Shown here: piece after piece, positions 1-6,828 of the stretch
How positions within the stretch are numbered: the first letter of the stretch is position 1
Layout: every line of letters starts with the position of its first letter
Assembly: GCA_015233485.1 (NCBI GenBank)
Contig: JADFXO010000167.1
Span: 1 to 8,422 of the forward strand
Length of the DNA: 8,422 nt
Source of the DNA: Nitrospirota bacterium
GTDB taxonomy: Bacteria > Nitrospirota > Thermodesulfovibrionia > Thermodesulfovibrionales > Magnetobacteriaceae
Direction: 5' to 3'
The notes under the pieces: model-generated
The model's database searches: none
The model's input: only the letters and a program-made list of their open reading frames with translations
What the model was told of the DNA's origin: nothing
Translations under genes and position numbers: made by a program

Positions 1-623
1 GCAAACCAGTCTTTTGGGTTTTTTTCAGTAAGCCAGTACGCATAGGTATACCGCAGATAATGAATCATGAGTGCGTTAATCGCATCGAACTGTAAATCAT
101 CATCAACAGCGTCGTAGAACAATCCGGCAAGTTTATTCAAACGGTAGTGGCTTTTAGCGATGATAGTAAAACGTTCATCTGACAGCTCATCTGCCATTAT
201 AAAACCCCGATTGGCAACAGAAATATATTTTTTTTCAATGTCCTTCGGGGCGTCTTTAATAAGTTTCTGACTAAACAGATAAAAGAGGCTGAAGGCATCG
301 GAGCGAACCTGCTCATCTTTTGCGGAGTTAAGGGCCTCGAAAATAATATTCATATAGAGCGTAGCCGCCTCCGGCCCTTTGGGGTGGGAGGTGAGTTCGT
401 AGAAATATCCAAGGCAATACGTCCATGTCTCTTTGACAATGTACTGCCAGTTCTTGCGTGGATGGCAGAGTTCTTTTAAATACAGGGTAAGGCCGTCCTG
501 AAGGCCGTGATAGCGCGCCATGACTTCTTGTATGGCTTTATACATAGGGTCAATGCTCACATCGACGCTGTAATCGGCAATATTTATCTGAAGTGCCCGT
601 GAGGACTTTGCTTTCTCTGTCAT
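1..623 (-). CDS. Partial protein of uncertain family (N-terminal 207 residues; possible PEP/pyruvate-binding-protein N-terminal region)
   Basis: The frame is open from the ATG at 623-621 to the left edge with no stop, so only the N-terminal 207 codons are present and the C-terminus lies outside. It starts MTEKAKSSRALQINIADYSV. It is soluble-looking, with no signal peptide or membrane segment, and appears mostly helical, rich in Leu/Tyr/Phe and charged residues. A notable segment is HPRKNWQYIVKE at about residues 54-65, followed by an HPKGPEAA motif near residue 80. From memory, the 'HP..NW' pattern recalls the N-terminal extension of some large PEP synthase-like 'PEP/pyruvate-binding domain' proteins. 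No catalytic part is visible, so that is only a lead. The start is supported by a TATAAT box 7 bp upstream. There is no Shine-Dalgarno sequence, which suggests a leaderless mRNA. The gene is divergent from uvrA. Confidence 0.75.
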   Translation of the reverse strand, partial: MTEKAKSSRALQINIADYSVDVSIDPMYKAIQEVMARYHGLQDGLTLYLKELCHPRKNWQYIVKETWTYCLGYFYELTSHPKGPEAATLYMNIIFEALNSAKDEQVRSDAFSLFYLFSQKLIKDAPKDIEKKYISVANRGFIMADELSDERFTIIAKSHYRLNKLAGLFYDAVDDDLQFDAINALMIHYLRYTYAYWLTEKNPKDWF

Positions 624-661
624 CACAGGTATTATATCACAGAACGCGATGACAGAAAAAG
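611..661. repeat. Inverted repeat with 14-bp arms flanking a promoter (possible operator)
   Basis: The left arm 611-624 (CTTTCTCTGTCATC) and the right arm 648-661 (GATGACAGAAAAAG) are reverse complements at 13 of 14 positions. The 23-bp spacer contains the -10 box at 631-636. Relative to the expected start near 623, one arm covers the -35 zone and the other covers the first codons. This is the geometry of paired operator half-sites about 37 bp apart centre to centre. Because the right arm lies upstream of transcription, an RNA hairpin is a less likely explanation. That it regulates is inference. Confidence 0.45.
631..639 (-). promoter_or_regulatory. Extended -10 promoter for the minus-strand gene at 623
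   Basis: Read on the minus strand this is TGATATAAT: a perfect TATAAT (636-631) preceded by the TGn extension. The -35 region is poor (T-rich, around 653-659), as is common with extended -10 promoters. Only 7 bases separate the box from the ATG. Transcription would therefore start at or next to the start codon. Confidence 0.55.
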
Positions 662-681
662 CCCCCATTTTGATAGTTTTA

Positions 682-806
682 AGCCGGAGTACCGAAGCCG
701 CCAACGAGGGGATAATCCCCCGTCTTGTCGGCGGCAGCCCAAATTAAATAAATAAAACATGTGCGAGAATACGGGGTGAGGGGGGTTACCCCCCTTCGTC
801 TTTAAT
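682..806 (+). repeat. Dispersed hairpin-rich repeat, copy A (125 bp, with a 24-bp internal insertion)
   Basis: This aligns with the reverse complement of 6717-6818 over its whole length, apart from a 24-bp insertion at 706-729, a 1-bp indel and scattered substitutions. In order it holds: a block starting AGCCGGAGTACCGAAG; a GCCGCC (697-702)/GGCGGC (730-735) stem; an AT-rich middle; a GTGCG..TACGGGG stretch; a G6-TTA-C6 hairpin (779-795); and a CTTCGTCTTTAAT end. The insertion carries its own hairpin, GGGGAT-A-ATCCCC (708-720), within the loop of the first stem. There are no terminal inverted repeats and no coding capacity, so it resembles REP/BIME-type elements more than a classical MITE. It fills most of the divergent region upstream of uvrA. 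Confidence 0.85.
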
Positions 807-808
807 CC

Positions 809-838
809 TTGCATGGTTTCCGCCGAATAAGTTACATT
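809..838 (+). promoter_or_regulatory. Candidate uvrA promoter
   Basis: TTGCAT (809-814) and TACATT (833-838) are separated by 18 bp, immediately after the end of repeat copy A. Both boxes match consensus imperfectly. A start near 845 would give a leader of about 14 nt without a Shine-Dalgarno sequence. This is a weak call by eye. No LexA-type palindrome was recognised nearby. Confidence 0.3.
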
Positions 839-858
839 AGTAATCGGCTCACAACACT

Positions 859-3366
859 ATGCAAGAAAATATCGTTATAAAAGGGGCAAGGGAACATAAC
901 CTCAAAAACATAAACCTCGATATACCGAGAAATAAGTTTATCGTAATCACCGGGCCGTCTGGTTCGGGTAAATCCACACTTGCCATTGATACAATTTTTG
1001 CCGAGGGCCAGAGGCGCTATGTCGAGGGCCTTTCAGTCTATGCACGGCAGTTCCTTGGTGAAATGCAAAAACCCGATGTGGACTCAATCGAGGGCCTCTC
1101 GCCGTCCATAGCGATTGAGCAAAAAACTATATCCAAAAGTCCTCGTTCCACAATCGGAACCCTCACGGAAATATACGATTATCTAAGGGTGTTATATACG
1201 AGAATAGGAAAACCATTCTGCTACAACTGCGGCAAGCCCATCATATCACAAGACACTGAAACCATCCTTGAGACTGTAAAGACGCTGCCGCAAGGCACAA
1301 GGATTCAAATACTCTCCCCGATAGTCAAAGAACGCAAGGGGTTATATACAAAAGAGCTGCTCGCTATGCGCCGCGAGGGTTTTGTCCGCGCCCGCATAGA
1401 CGGCGAAATGCGTGATTTGACCGAGGACATAACCCTAAACAAAAACAAGCGCCATACCATAGAAATCGTCATTGACCGTCTGATAATCAAGGCCGGCGTA
1501 GAAAGAAAACTCCGGGAGGCGGTGACCTCCGCCATGAGATTCAGCTCTATTGTGGTACTAAACCTGATTGAAAACAACACTGATATTATCCTGTCAAAGA
1601 CGATGGCATGTCCTGATTGCGGCATAAATATACCGGAGCTGACGCCGATGTTTTTTTCATTTAACAGCAACCTCGGCGCGTGTCCGGAGTGCAGGGGGAT
1701 AGGATATGAACGCCTCAATGAAGACGTCGACACACCGCTGCTTTCATTGAAACCGTGTTCCCTTTGCGGCGGCCTGAGATTGAAAAAAGAGGCGCTGAGC
1801 ATTAAAATCGGAGGTCTCAATATCGGGGAATTTACGCGGATGTCCATAAAGGCCGCCGGAGATTTCCTTGCTTGCCTGAATCTCAACGACAGGGACAGGT
1901 TTATTGCCGCACGCATACTCAAAGAGATAACCAACCGCCTCATGTTTATGGAAAAGGTCGGCCTCAACTACTTAACGCTGAACCGGCTTGTGTTTTCCCT
2001 CTCAGGCGGTGAGGCACAGCGCATACGCCTTGCCACACAGCTCGGCTCCTCGTTGTCCGGCGTTTTATATGTCCTTGATGAGCCAAGCATAGGGCTTCAC
2101 CCGCGCGACTGCGCCAAACTAATCGACGGCCTGAAGGAGATAAGAGACAGGGGCAACACCGTAATAGTCGTAGAGCATGACGAGGAGACCATTCTTTCCT
2201 CTGACGTAGTGATTGACATCGGGCCGGGTGCCGGCCTTAGGGGGGGTTATGTTACGGCCATAGGCAGCCCTGATGAGATAATGGAAAACGAAAACTCACT
2301 GACCGGCGCATACCTTAGCCGTGCCGCTACAATTGAAATCCCGGACGCCCCGGACACAAAGCGCACCCCCTCCGGTTACATAACAGTAACAGGGGCATGT
2401 GAAAACAACCTGAAAGACATTGACATCAAAATCCCCCTTGGGGTCTTCATTTCAGTAACAGGGGTATCCGGGTCAGGGAAAAGTACGCTCATCCTTGATA
2501 CGCTTTACCCTGCCCTCTGCAATGCTATTCTACAGAGTGGGTTTCGCGAAGGTGGCCACAAGGCTATCACCGGCACAGAGCAGATTAACAGGGTGATAAG
2601 CGTTGACCAATCGCCGATTGGCAAGACCCATCGCTCCAACCCCGCGACGTATACCGGCATATTTATCCACATAAGGGAACTGTTTTCAACGCTCATGGAA
2701 TCGAAGACGAAGGGATATACAAACTCACGATTCAGTTTTAACGTAAAAGGCGGCAGATGCGAGACATGTAAAGGGGCGGGGATAAGAAAATATGAGATGC
2801 ACTTCCTGCCGGACGCGCATGTCCAATGTGACACATGCGGCGGCAAGAGGTTCAACCGCGAGACACTGCGCGTGCGTTATAAGGGAAAAAACATATCTGA
2901 TATACTCTCTATGACGGTAAGCGAGGCGGGCGGGTTTTTCGCGCCGATTGCACCGTTAAGGGAAAAATTAATGCTGCTGGAAGAGGTCGGACTCGGTTAT
3001 ATCCACCTTGGGCAGCCGGCAACGACACTCTCAGGCGGGGAGGCCCAGCGCCTGAGGCTATCGCGTGAACTAACGAAACGCGCCACAGGCAAGACACTCT
3101 ACATCCTTGACGAACCCACCACAGGGCTTCACTTTGTCGATGTCGAAAGACTGCTGAGAATAATCCATCGTCTGGTGTCGCTTGGCAATACGGTAATTGT
3201 AATAGAACACAACCTTGACGTGATTAAGTTCTCAGACTATATCATAGATTTAGGACCTGAGGGCGGCGACCACGGTGGATATATCATAGCCGAAGGCACG
3301 CCGGAGGAGATTATGCTAAACCCGCGTTCGGCAACAGGGGAATATCTTAAAAAGAGAATGTACTGA
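859..3366 (+). CDS. uvrA: Excinuclease ABC subunit A (UvrA), lacking the insertion domain
   Basis: Damage-sensing ATPase of nucleotide excision repair; it dimerises, loads UvrB onto lesions and acts in the cytoplasm. Two ABC modules are visible: Walker A GPSGSGKS (32-39), signature LSGGEAQR (381-388) and Walker B VLDEPS (405-410); then Walker A GVSGSGKS (535-542), signature LSGGEAQR (724-731) and Walker B ILDEPT (749-754). Zinc cysteines are complete: C121/C124 with C300/C303, C251/C254 with C275/C278, and C634/C637 with C657/C660. The UvrB-binding region (about 130-250) is intact, so this is not a UvrA2/DrrC-type resistance protein. At 835 aa it is about 105 shorter than E. coli UvrA (940). 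The loss is concentrated between C278 and C300, where about 21 residues replace the usual ~125, so the insertion domain is absent. The start gives the canonical N-terminus (IKGAREHNLKNI), although no Shine-Dalgarno sequence precedes it. ileS follows after 61 bp. Confidence 0.97.
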   Translation: MQENIVIKGAREHNLKNINLDIPRNKFIVITGPSGSGKSTLAIDTIFAEGQRRYVEGLSVYARQFLGEMQKPDVDSIEGLSPSIAIEQKTISKSPRSTIGTLTEIYDYLRVLYTRIGKPFCYNCGKPIISQDTETILETVKTLPQGTRIQILSPIVKERKGLYTKELLAMRREGFVRARIDGEMRDLTEDITLNKNKRHTIEIVIDRLIIKAGVERKLREAVTSAMRFSSIVVLNLIENNTDIILSKTMACPDCGINIPELTPMFFSFNSNLGACPECRGIGYERLNEDVDTPLLSLKPCSLCGGLRLKKEALSIKIGGLNIGEFTRMSIKAAGDFLACLNLNDRDRFIAARILKEITNRLMFMEKVGLNYLTLNRLVFSLSGGEAQRIRLATQLGSSLSGVLYVLDEPSIGLHPRDCAKLIDGLKEIRDRGNTVIVVEHDEETILSSDVVIDIGPGAGLRGGYVTAIGSPDEIMENENSLTGAYLSRAATIEIPDAPDTKRTPSGYITVTGACENNLKDIDIKIPLGVFISVTGVSGSGKSTLILDTLYPALCNAILQSGFREGGHKAITGTEQINRVISVDQSPIGKTHRSNPATYTGIFIHIRELFSTLMESKTKGYTNSRFSFNVKGGRCETCKGAGIRKYEMHFLPDAHVQCDTCGGKRFNRETLRVRYKGKNISDILSMTVSEAGGFFAPIAPLREKLMLLEEVGLGYIHLGQPATTLSGGEAQRLRLSRELTKRATGKTLYILDEPTTGLHFVDVERLLRIIHRLVSLGNTVIVIEHNLDVIKFSDYIIDLGPEGGDHGGYIIAEGTPEEIMLNPRSATGEYLKKRMY

Positions 3367-3427
3367 ACCCACCGGCCGTGATTTCGATATTGACTTTTAC
3401 TGCCTGAGAGTGTTAGTTTTCTAAGTT

Positions 3428-6253
3428 ATGGCAAAAGATTATAAAGATACGTTGAATCTGCCCGATACAGATTTCCCTATGAAGGCGAATCTTGCCAAAA
3501 GGGAGCTGGATTTTCTGGCCTTCTGGAAGGAGGCGGATATACGCGCGAAGATGGAAGAGAAAAACAGGGACAACGCTCCATATATACTTCACGACGGCCC
3601 GCCATACGCAAACGGGCATATCCACATCGGACACGCCCTCAACAAAATCCTCAAGGACATTATCGTTAAATTCCATGCTATGTGTGGGCGTTATGCCCCA
3701 TACGTACCGGGCTGGGATTGCCACGGCCTTCCTATTGAACATCAGGCCGATAAGGAGCTGGGGGCCAAGAAAAACACCGTTACTATAATCGAAAAACGCG
3801 CACACTGCCGCTCATACGCTCAAAGGTTCATCGACATCCAGAGAGACGAATTCATTCGCCTTGGCGTTTTCGGCGACTGGTCTAACCCCTATATCACAAT
3901 GGACTACGACTACGAGGCCGACATCGTGGCGGAGTTTTTTAAAATCGCCCAAGCTGGTTACGTTTACAGAGGAAAGAAACCCGTCCACTGGTGTCCGACT
4001 TGTGTTACCGCCCTTGCCGAGGCCGAAGTGGAATATGCGGATAAACAATCGCCATCGGTATATGTTAAATTCAAACTGACTGAAGATAGCCTCTTTCGTT
4101 TATTCGGGAATAAGCCCGATAAGGACGTTTTTATCGTCATATGGACAACGACCCCGTGGACGCTGCCCGCAAATCTTGCGCTTGCCGTCCATCCTGATGT
4201 TGACTACGCGGTTGTTGACGATGAGTGGGCATCCTACATTGTTGCCGCGCCGCTTCTCGGAAGACTGTCGGACATAGGAGTCGGCGGCACAATAATCAAA
4301 CAGGTCAAAGGTAATACATTTGAAGGACTTAAGGCGCATCACCCGTTTATTGACAGGCTGTCTCATGTAGTCCTCGGAGATTTTGTTACCACAGAAGATG
4401 GCACCGGTGTTGTACATATCGCCCCGGGTCACGGTGAGGACGACTACCGTACAGGAATAAAATATGGCCTTGATATATATGTCCCCGTTGACGATAGAGG
4501 CAAGTTTACCGCCGCGGCGGGAGATAATCTCGCAGAAAAATTCGTCTTTGATGCCAACAAGGAAATCATCGAAATATTGAAAAATAACGGCACCCTTATT
4601 GAGCAGCACACCATCACCCATTCCTACCCGCACTGCTGGCGCTGTAAGAAACCCGTCATATTTCGCGCGACCGAGCAGTGGTTTATCTCCATGGAACATG
4701 GAGAACTAAAAACACGCGCCGTCGAGGAGATAATAGATAAAGTCAATTGGGTTCCCTCATGGGGACAAGACAGGATTTACGCGATGGTGAAAAACCGCCC
4801 CGATTGGTGCATATCAAGACAACGCTCATGGGGCGTGCCGATTGCCCTATTATTATGTAATGACTGCGGCGAGGCGGTAATAGACAATGGCGTATTCGAT
4901 AAGACCGTGGCGCGTTTCAGAGAGCATGGCTCAGACGTGTGGTTTACACTCGACCAGTTAGAACTTCTTCCCGATGGATATAAATGTAAAAAATGCGGCG
5001 GCGGCACATTTATTAAAGAAACTGATATACTGGACGTGTGGTTCGATTCAGGCGTCAGCCAGGCAGCGGTGCTTGAGAGACGAGCAAATCTCACATGGCC
5101 GGCCAATATGTACCTCGAAGGCAGCGACCAGCACAGGGGCTGGTTTCAAAGCTCACTGCTTACCTCGATGGCTACTAAGGGCAGCGCGCCTTTCAGGACA
5201 GTTCTCACTCACGGTTTTGTCGTTGACGGCAAGGGTAAAAAAATGTCAAAATCTCTGGGCAACGTCATTGCCCCGGAAGACATTATAAAACAAAGCGGCG
5301 CGGAGATTCTAAGGCTGTGGGTGGCCTCAGAGGATTACCAATACGACATCAGAATATCAAAGGAAATCCTCCAGCGCCTGACCGAGGCATATAGAAAGAT
5401 TCGCAACACATGCCGTTTCTTGCTTGGAAACATCAACGGCCTTGAGCAAGGCTATGACCCCGGAGATTCGCTTACGGAGCTTGACAGATGGGCGATGAAC
5501 CGCCTCCACCGCCGGATTAATTACATCGCAAAATCATACAAACGTTTTGATTTTCACGAGGTTTTTCATTCCCTTTATAATTTTTGTATACTGGATATGA
5601 GTTCGTTTTATCTGGATATTATAAAAGATAGGGTTTATACCAATGCGAGGCAATCAATAGAAAGAAAGGCCGCTCAGTGGACAATGAAACAGATACTTTT
5701 AGGGATCACAGGTCTCATGGCGCCAATCCTTTCGTTTACCGCAGAGGAGGTCTGGCAGTCCTTGAAACTAAATAAAGTAGTAAGTGAAGAGAGCGTGTTT
5801 CTCAGTAAGTTTCCAGCCGTTGATGAGGAATATATCGAAAATGAGCTGAATAACCGTATGCTGAATAACCGTATGAGTAGATTTATTGAAATCAGAGACG
5901 TGGTGAACAAGAAACTTGAGTTAAAACGGCAGGAGAAGTTCATTGGAAATTCCCTTGAGGCCAAAGTAACAATTTATGCAGATGTCAACGTATATCAATT
6001 GTTAAAGGGCTTTGAGCCTGAATTGCCAACGATGTTCATTGTATCGCAGGTGAGTCTCTTGCAGCTCAGCAACCATTTGGACAAAATCGGGGGGCAGACC
6101 CCACCAACAGATCTACCTATCGAAATAACCCGTGCAGATGGCGATAAATGCGGGCGCTGCTGGAACTTCAGCACCACCGTTGGAAGTTTTACTGACGAAC
6201 CGGAAGTTTGCGAGAGATGCTACCACGTATTAAAGCAGATGGAGCAGACGTGA
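3428..6253 (+). CDS. ileS: Isoleucyl-tRNA synthetase (class I, cytoplasmic)
   Basis: Charges tRNA-Ile with isoleucine and edits misactivated valine. The 941-aa length matches bacterial IleS (E. coli 938). Visible motifs are: HIGH at 66-69 within PYANGHIHIGHALNK; the CP1 editing-domain landmarks WTTTPWTLPAN (239-249) and HIAPGHGEDDY (330-340); the tRNA/catalytic segment CISRQRSWGVP (461-471); DVWFDSG (536-542); YLEGSDQHRGWF (562-573); and KMSKS (605-609). The C-terminal zinc site is C908/C911 with C928/C931. An additional pair, C477/C480 and C520/C523, lies in the insert before DVWFDSG and probably forms another zinc knuckle. The start gives the expected MAKDYKDTLNLPDTDFPMK N-terminus. Upstream there is only a poor CTAAG-like Shine-Dalgarno sequence. 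The 61-bp gap after uvrA has no terminator and is too short for a T-box. The stop overlaps the lspA start by 4 bases. A 15-bp tandem duplication lies near the C-terminal part. Confidence 0.98.
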   Translation: MAKDYKDTLNLPDTDFPMKANLAKRELDFLAFWKEADIRAKMEEKNRDNAPYILHDGPPYANGHIHIGHALNKILKDIIVKFHAMCGRYAPYVPGWDCHGLPIEHQADKELGAKKNTVTIIEKRAHCRSYAQRFIDIQRDEFIRLGVFGDWSNPYITMDYDYEADIVAEFFKIAQAGYVYRGKKPVHWCPTCVTALAEAEVEYADKQSPSVYVKFKLTEDSLFRLFGNKPDKDVFIVIWTTTPWTLPANLALAVHPDVDYAVVDDEWASYIVAAPLLGRLSDIGVGGTIIKQVKGNTFEGLKAHHPFIDRLSHVVLGDFVTTEDGTGVVHIAPGHGEDDYRTGIKYGLDIYVPVDDRGKFTAAAGDNLAEKFVFDANKEIIEILKNNGTLIEQHTITHSYPHCWRCKKPVIFRATEQWFISMEHGELKTRAVEEIIDKVNWVPSWGQDRIYAMVKNRPDWCISRQRSWGVPIALLLCNDCGEAVIDNGVFDKTVARFREHGSDVWFTLDQLELLPDGYKCKKCGGGTFIKETDILDVWFDSGVSQAAVLERRANLTWPANMYLEGSDQHRGWFQSSLLTSMATKGSAPFRTVLTHGFVVDGKGKKMSKSLGNVIAPEDIIKQSGAEILRLWVASEDYQYDIRISKEILQRLTEAYRKIRNTCRFLLGNINGLEQGYDPGDSLTELDRWAMNRLHRRINYIAKSYKRFDFHEVFHSLYNFCILDMSSFYLDIIKDRVYTNARQSIERKAAQWTMKQILLGITGLMAPILSFTAEEVWQSLKLNKVVSEESVFLSKFPAVDEEYIENELNNRMLNNRMSRFIEIRDVVNKKLELKRQEKFIGNSLEAKVTIYADVNVYQLLKGFEPELPTMFIVSQVSLLQLSNHLDKIGGQTPPTDLPIEITRADGDKCGRCWNFSTTVGSFTDEPEVCERCYHVLKQMEQT
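5846..5875 (+). repeat. Perfect 15-bp tandem duplication inside ileS
   Basis: The unit CTGAATAACCGTATG occurs twice without a gap (5846-5860, 5861-5875). It encodes LNNRM-LNNRM at IleS residues 807-816, at the join between the anticodon-binding helices and the C-terminal region. It is in frame and its copies are identical, which suggests recent origin by slippage. Confidence 0.9.
6241..6244 (+). promoter_or_regulatory. Ribosome binding site deciding the lspA start
   Basis: GGAG lies 5 bases before the GTG at 6250, inside the last codons of ileS. An in-frame ATG at 6208 would overlap ileS by 46 bases and prepend a charged, non-homologous stretch to the protein. The GTG therefore fits better, forming a GTGA start/stop overlap. 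Confidence 0.6.
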
Positions 6254-6702
6254 GCTTCAACCCGTCGGCAAAGCTATATTTTCTCTTCTCATTTTTTGTC
6301 TTTGTGGCCGACCAGATTACGAAATATCTTATAGAGCAAAAACTCGCCCTCTATGGCTCTATCCCTATCACCACGTATCTTAACATCGTGAACTGGCGAA
6401 ACAAGGGTTCAGCCTTCGGGCTGTTTCAAAGCTGGGGAAATAAGCCGTTTATCATATTGTCCGCCGCGGTGCTGGTAATAATAGCCTGTATTCTGATATT
6501 CGGCACTAAAGACCTCTTCGCGCTGTCACTTATATTGGGCGGGGCGGCGGGGAACATGACGGGCAGGATAACGACAGGCTCAGTGGTGGATTTCCTTGAC
6601 TTTTATTTCGGTAAATACCATTGGCCGGCGTTTAATGTCGCAGATATGGCCCTGACATGCGGCATAGGGTTGATGATTATCAGCCATTTCAGAAGGGGTT
6701 GA
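6250..6702 (+). CDS. lspA: Lipoprotein signal peptidase II with an altered GNxxDR motif
   Basis: Inner-membrane aspartyl protease that removes the signal peptide from prolipoproteins after diacylglyceryl modification. From the GTG start the protein is 150 aa, typical of LspA. About four hydrophobic segments are visible (9-20, 38-48 weak, 66-85, 90-101, 130-145). Conserved landmarks are ADQITK (D21, K25), NKGSAFG (N51), VVDF (D114) and FNVAD (N129, D132). D114 and D132, 18 residues apart, correspond to the catalytic dyad of structurally characterised LspA. The oddity is GNMTGR at 101-106, where the family has GNxxDR: residue 105 is Gly (codon GGC, 6562-6564) instead of the conserved Asp (D102 in B. 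subtilis). GAC to GGC is one base change. The gene overlaps ileS by 4 bases and is probably translationally coupled to it, a common ileS-lspA arrangement. Confidence 0.95.
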   Translation: MSFNPSAKLYFLFSFFVFVADQITKYLIEQKLALYGSIPITTYLNIVNWRNKGSAFGLFQSWGNKPFIILSAAVLVIIACILIFGTKDLFALSLILGGAAGNMTGRITTGSVVDFLDFYFGKYHWPAFNVADMALTCGIGLMIISHFRRG

Positions 6703-6710
6703 CGACCTTA

Positions 6711-6746
6711 ATAAAAATTAAAGACGAAGGGGGATAATCCCCCTTC
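6711..6746 (-). terminator. Possible Rho-independent terminator for the minus-strand DsbC-like gene, within repeat copy B
   Basis: Read on the minus strand, the G/C-rich hairpin (6746-6726, stem GAAGGGGG/CCCCCTTC) is followed by GTCTTTAATTTTTATT. The T-tract is broken and begins about three bases after the stem, so termination would be moderate at best. It lies about 80 bases past the stop codon. In the + direction the same hairpin has no T-tract, so it is a weaker case for lspA. Confidence 0.35.
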
Positions 6747-6818
6747 ACCCCGTAATCACGCACACGTTTTATTTGTTTAATTTGGGCTGCCGCCGTTGGC
6801 GGCTTCGGTACTCCGGCT
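6717..6818 (-). repeat. Dispersed hairpin-rich repeat, copy B (102 bp), inverted relative to copy A
   Basis: The reverse complement of this stretch matches 682-806 but lacks the 24-bp insertion, leaving an uninterrupted GCCGCC-GTT-GGCGGC hairpin (6789-6803). The distal hairpin is a perfect 10-bp inverted repeat about one central base (6726-6746). Although the stem sequence differs from copy A, pairing is kept in both, so the structure appears to be conserved. It begins 14 bp after the lspA stop and ends 10 bp before the stop of the convergent gene, so it fills that intergenic space. Confidence 0.85.
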
Positions 6819-6828
6819 ACAGGTGCCC

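Noticed and set aside
632..814. 60-codon open frame on the minus strand over repeat copy A
   Set aside because: It is the translation of the repeat; copy B lacks the 24 bp and would disrupt it, and there is no ribosome binding site or domain.
807..858. SOS (LexA) box before uvrA
   Set aside because: No convincing palindrome of a known LexA type was seen; LexA motifs vary by phylum, so absence is not proof.
1305..1967. 220-codon minus-strand frame inside uvrA
   Set aside because: Antisense to highly conserved UvrA motifs, Ser/Arg/Leu-rich low-complexity translation, no ribosome binding site: a shadow of uvrA.
859..3366. UvrA2/DrrC-type drug-resistance paralogue, suggested by the short length
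   Set aside because: Those lack the UvrB-binding domain; here that domain is intact and a different one (the insertion domain) is missing.
3367..3427. T-box riboswitch before ileS
   Set aside because: Only 61 bp separate uvrA and ileS; no specifier stem, T-box sequence or terminator is present.
4100..4699. 199-codon minus-strand frame inside ileS
   Set aside because: Antisense to the conserved editing domain of IleS, no recognisable domain; a codon-bias shadow.
6717..6818. CRISPR or tRNA-like structure in the convergent intergenic region
   Set aside because: There are only two dispersed inverted copies, no regular spacers and no cloverleaf; it is a hairpin repeat element.
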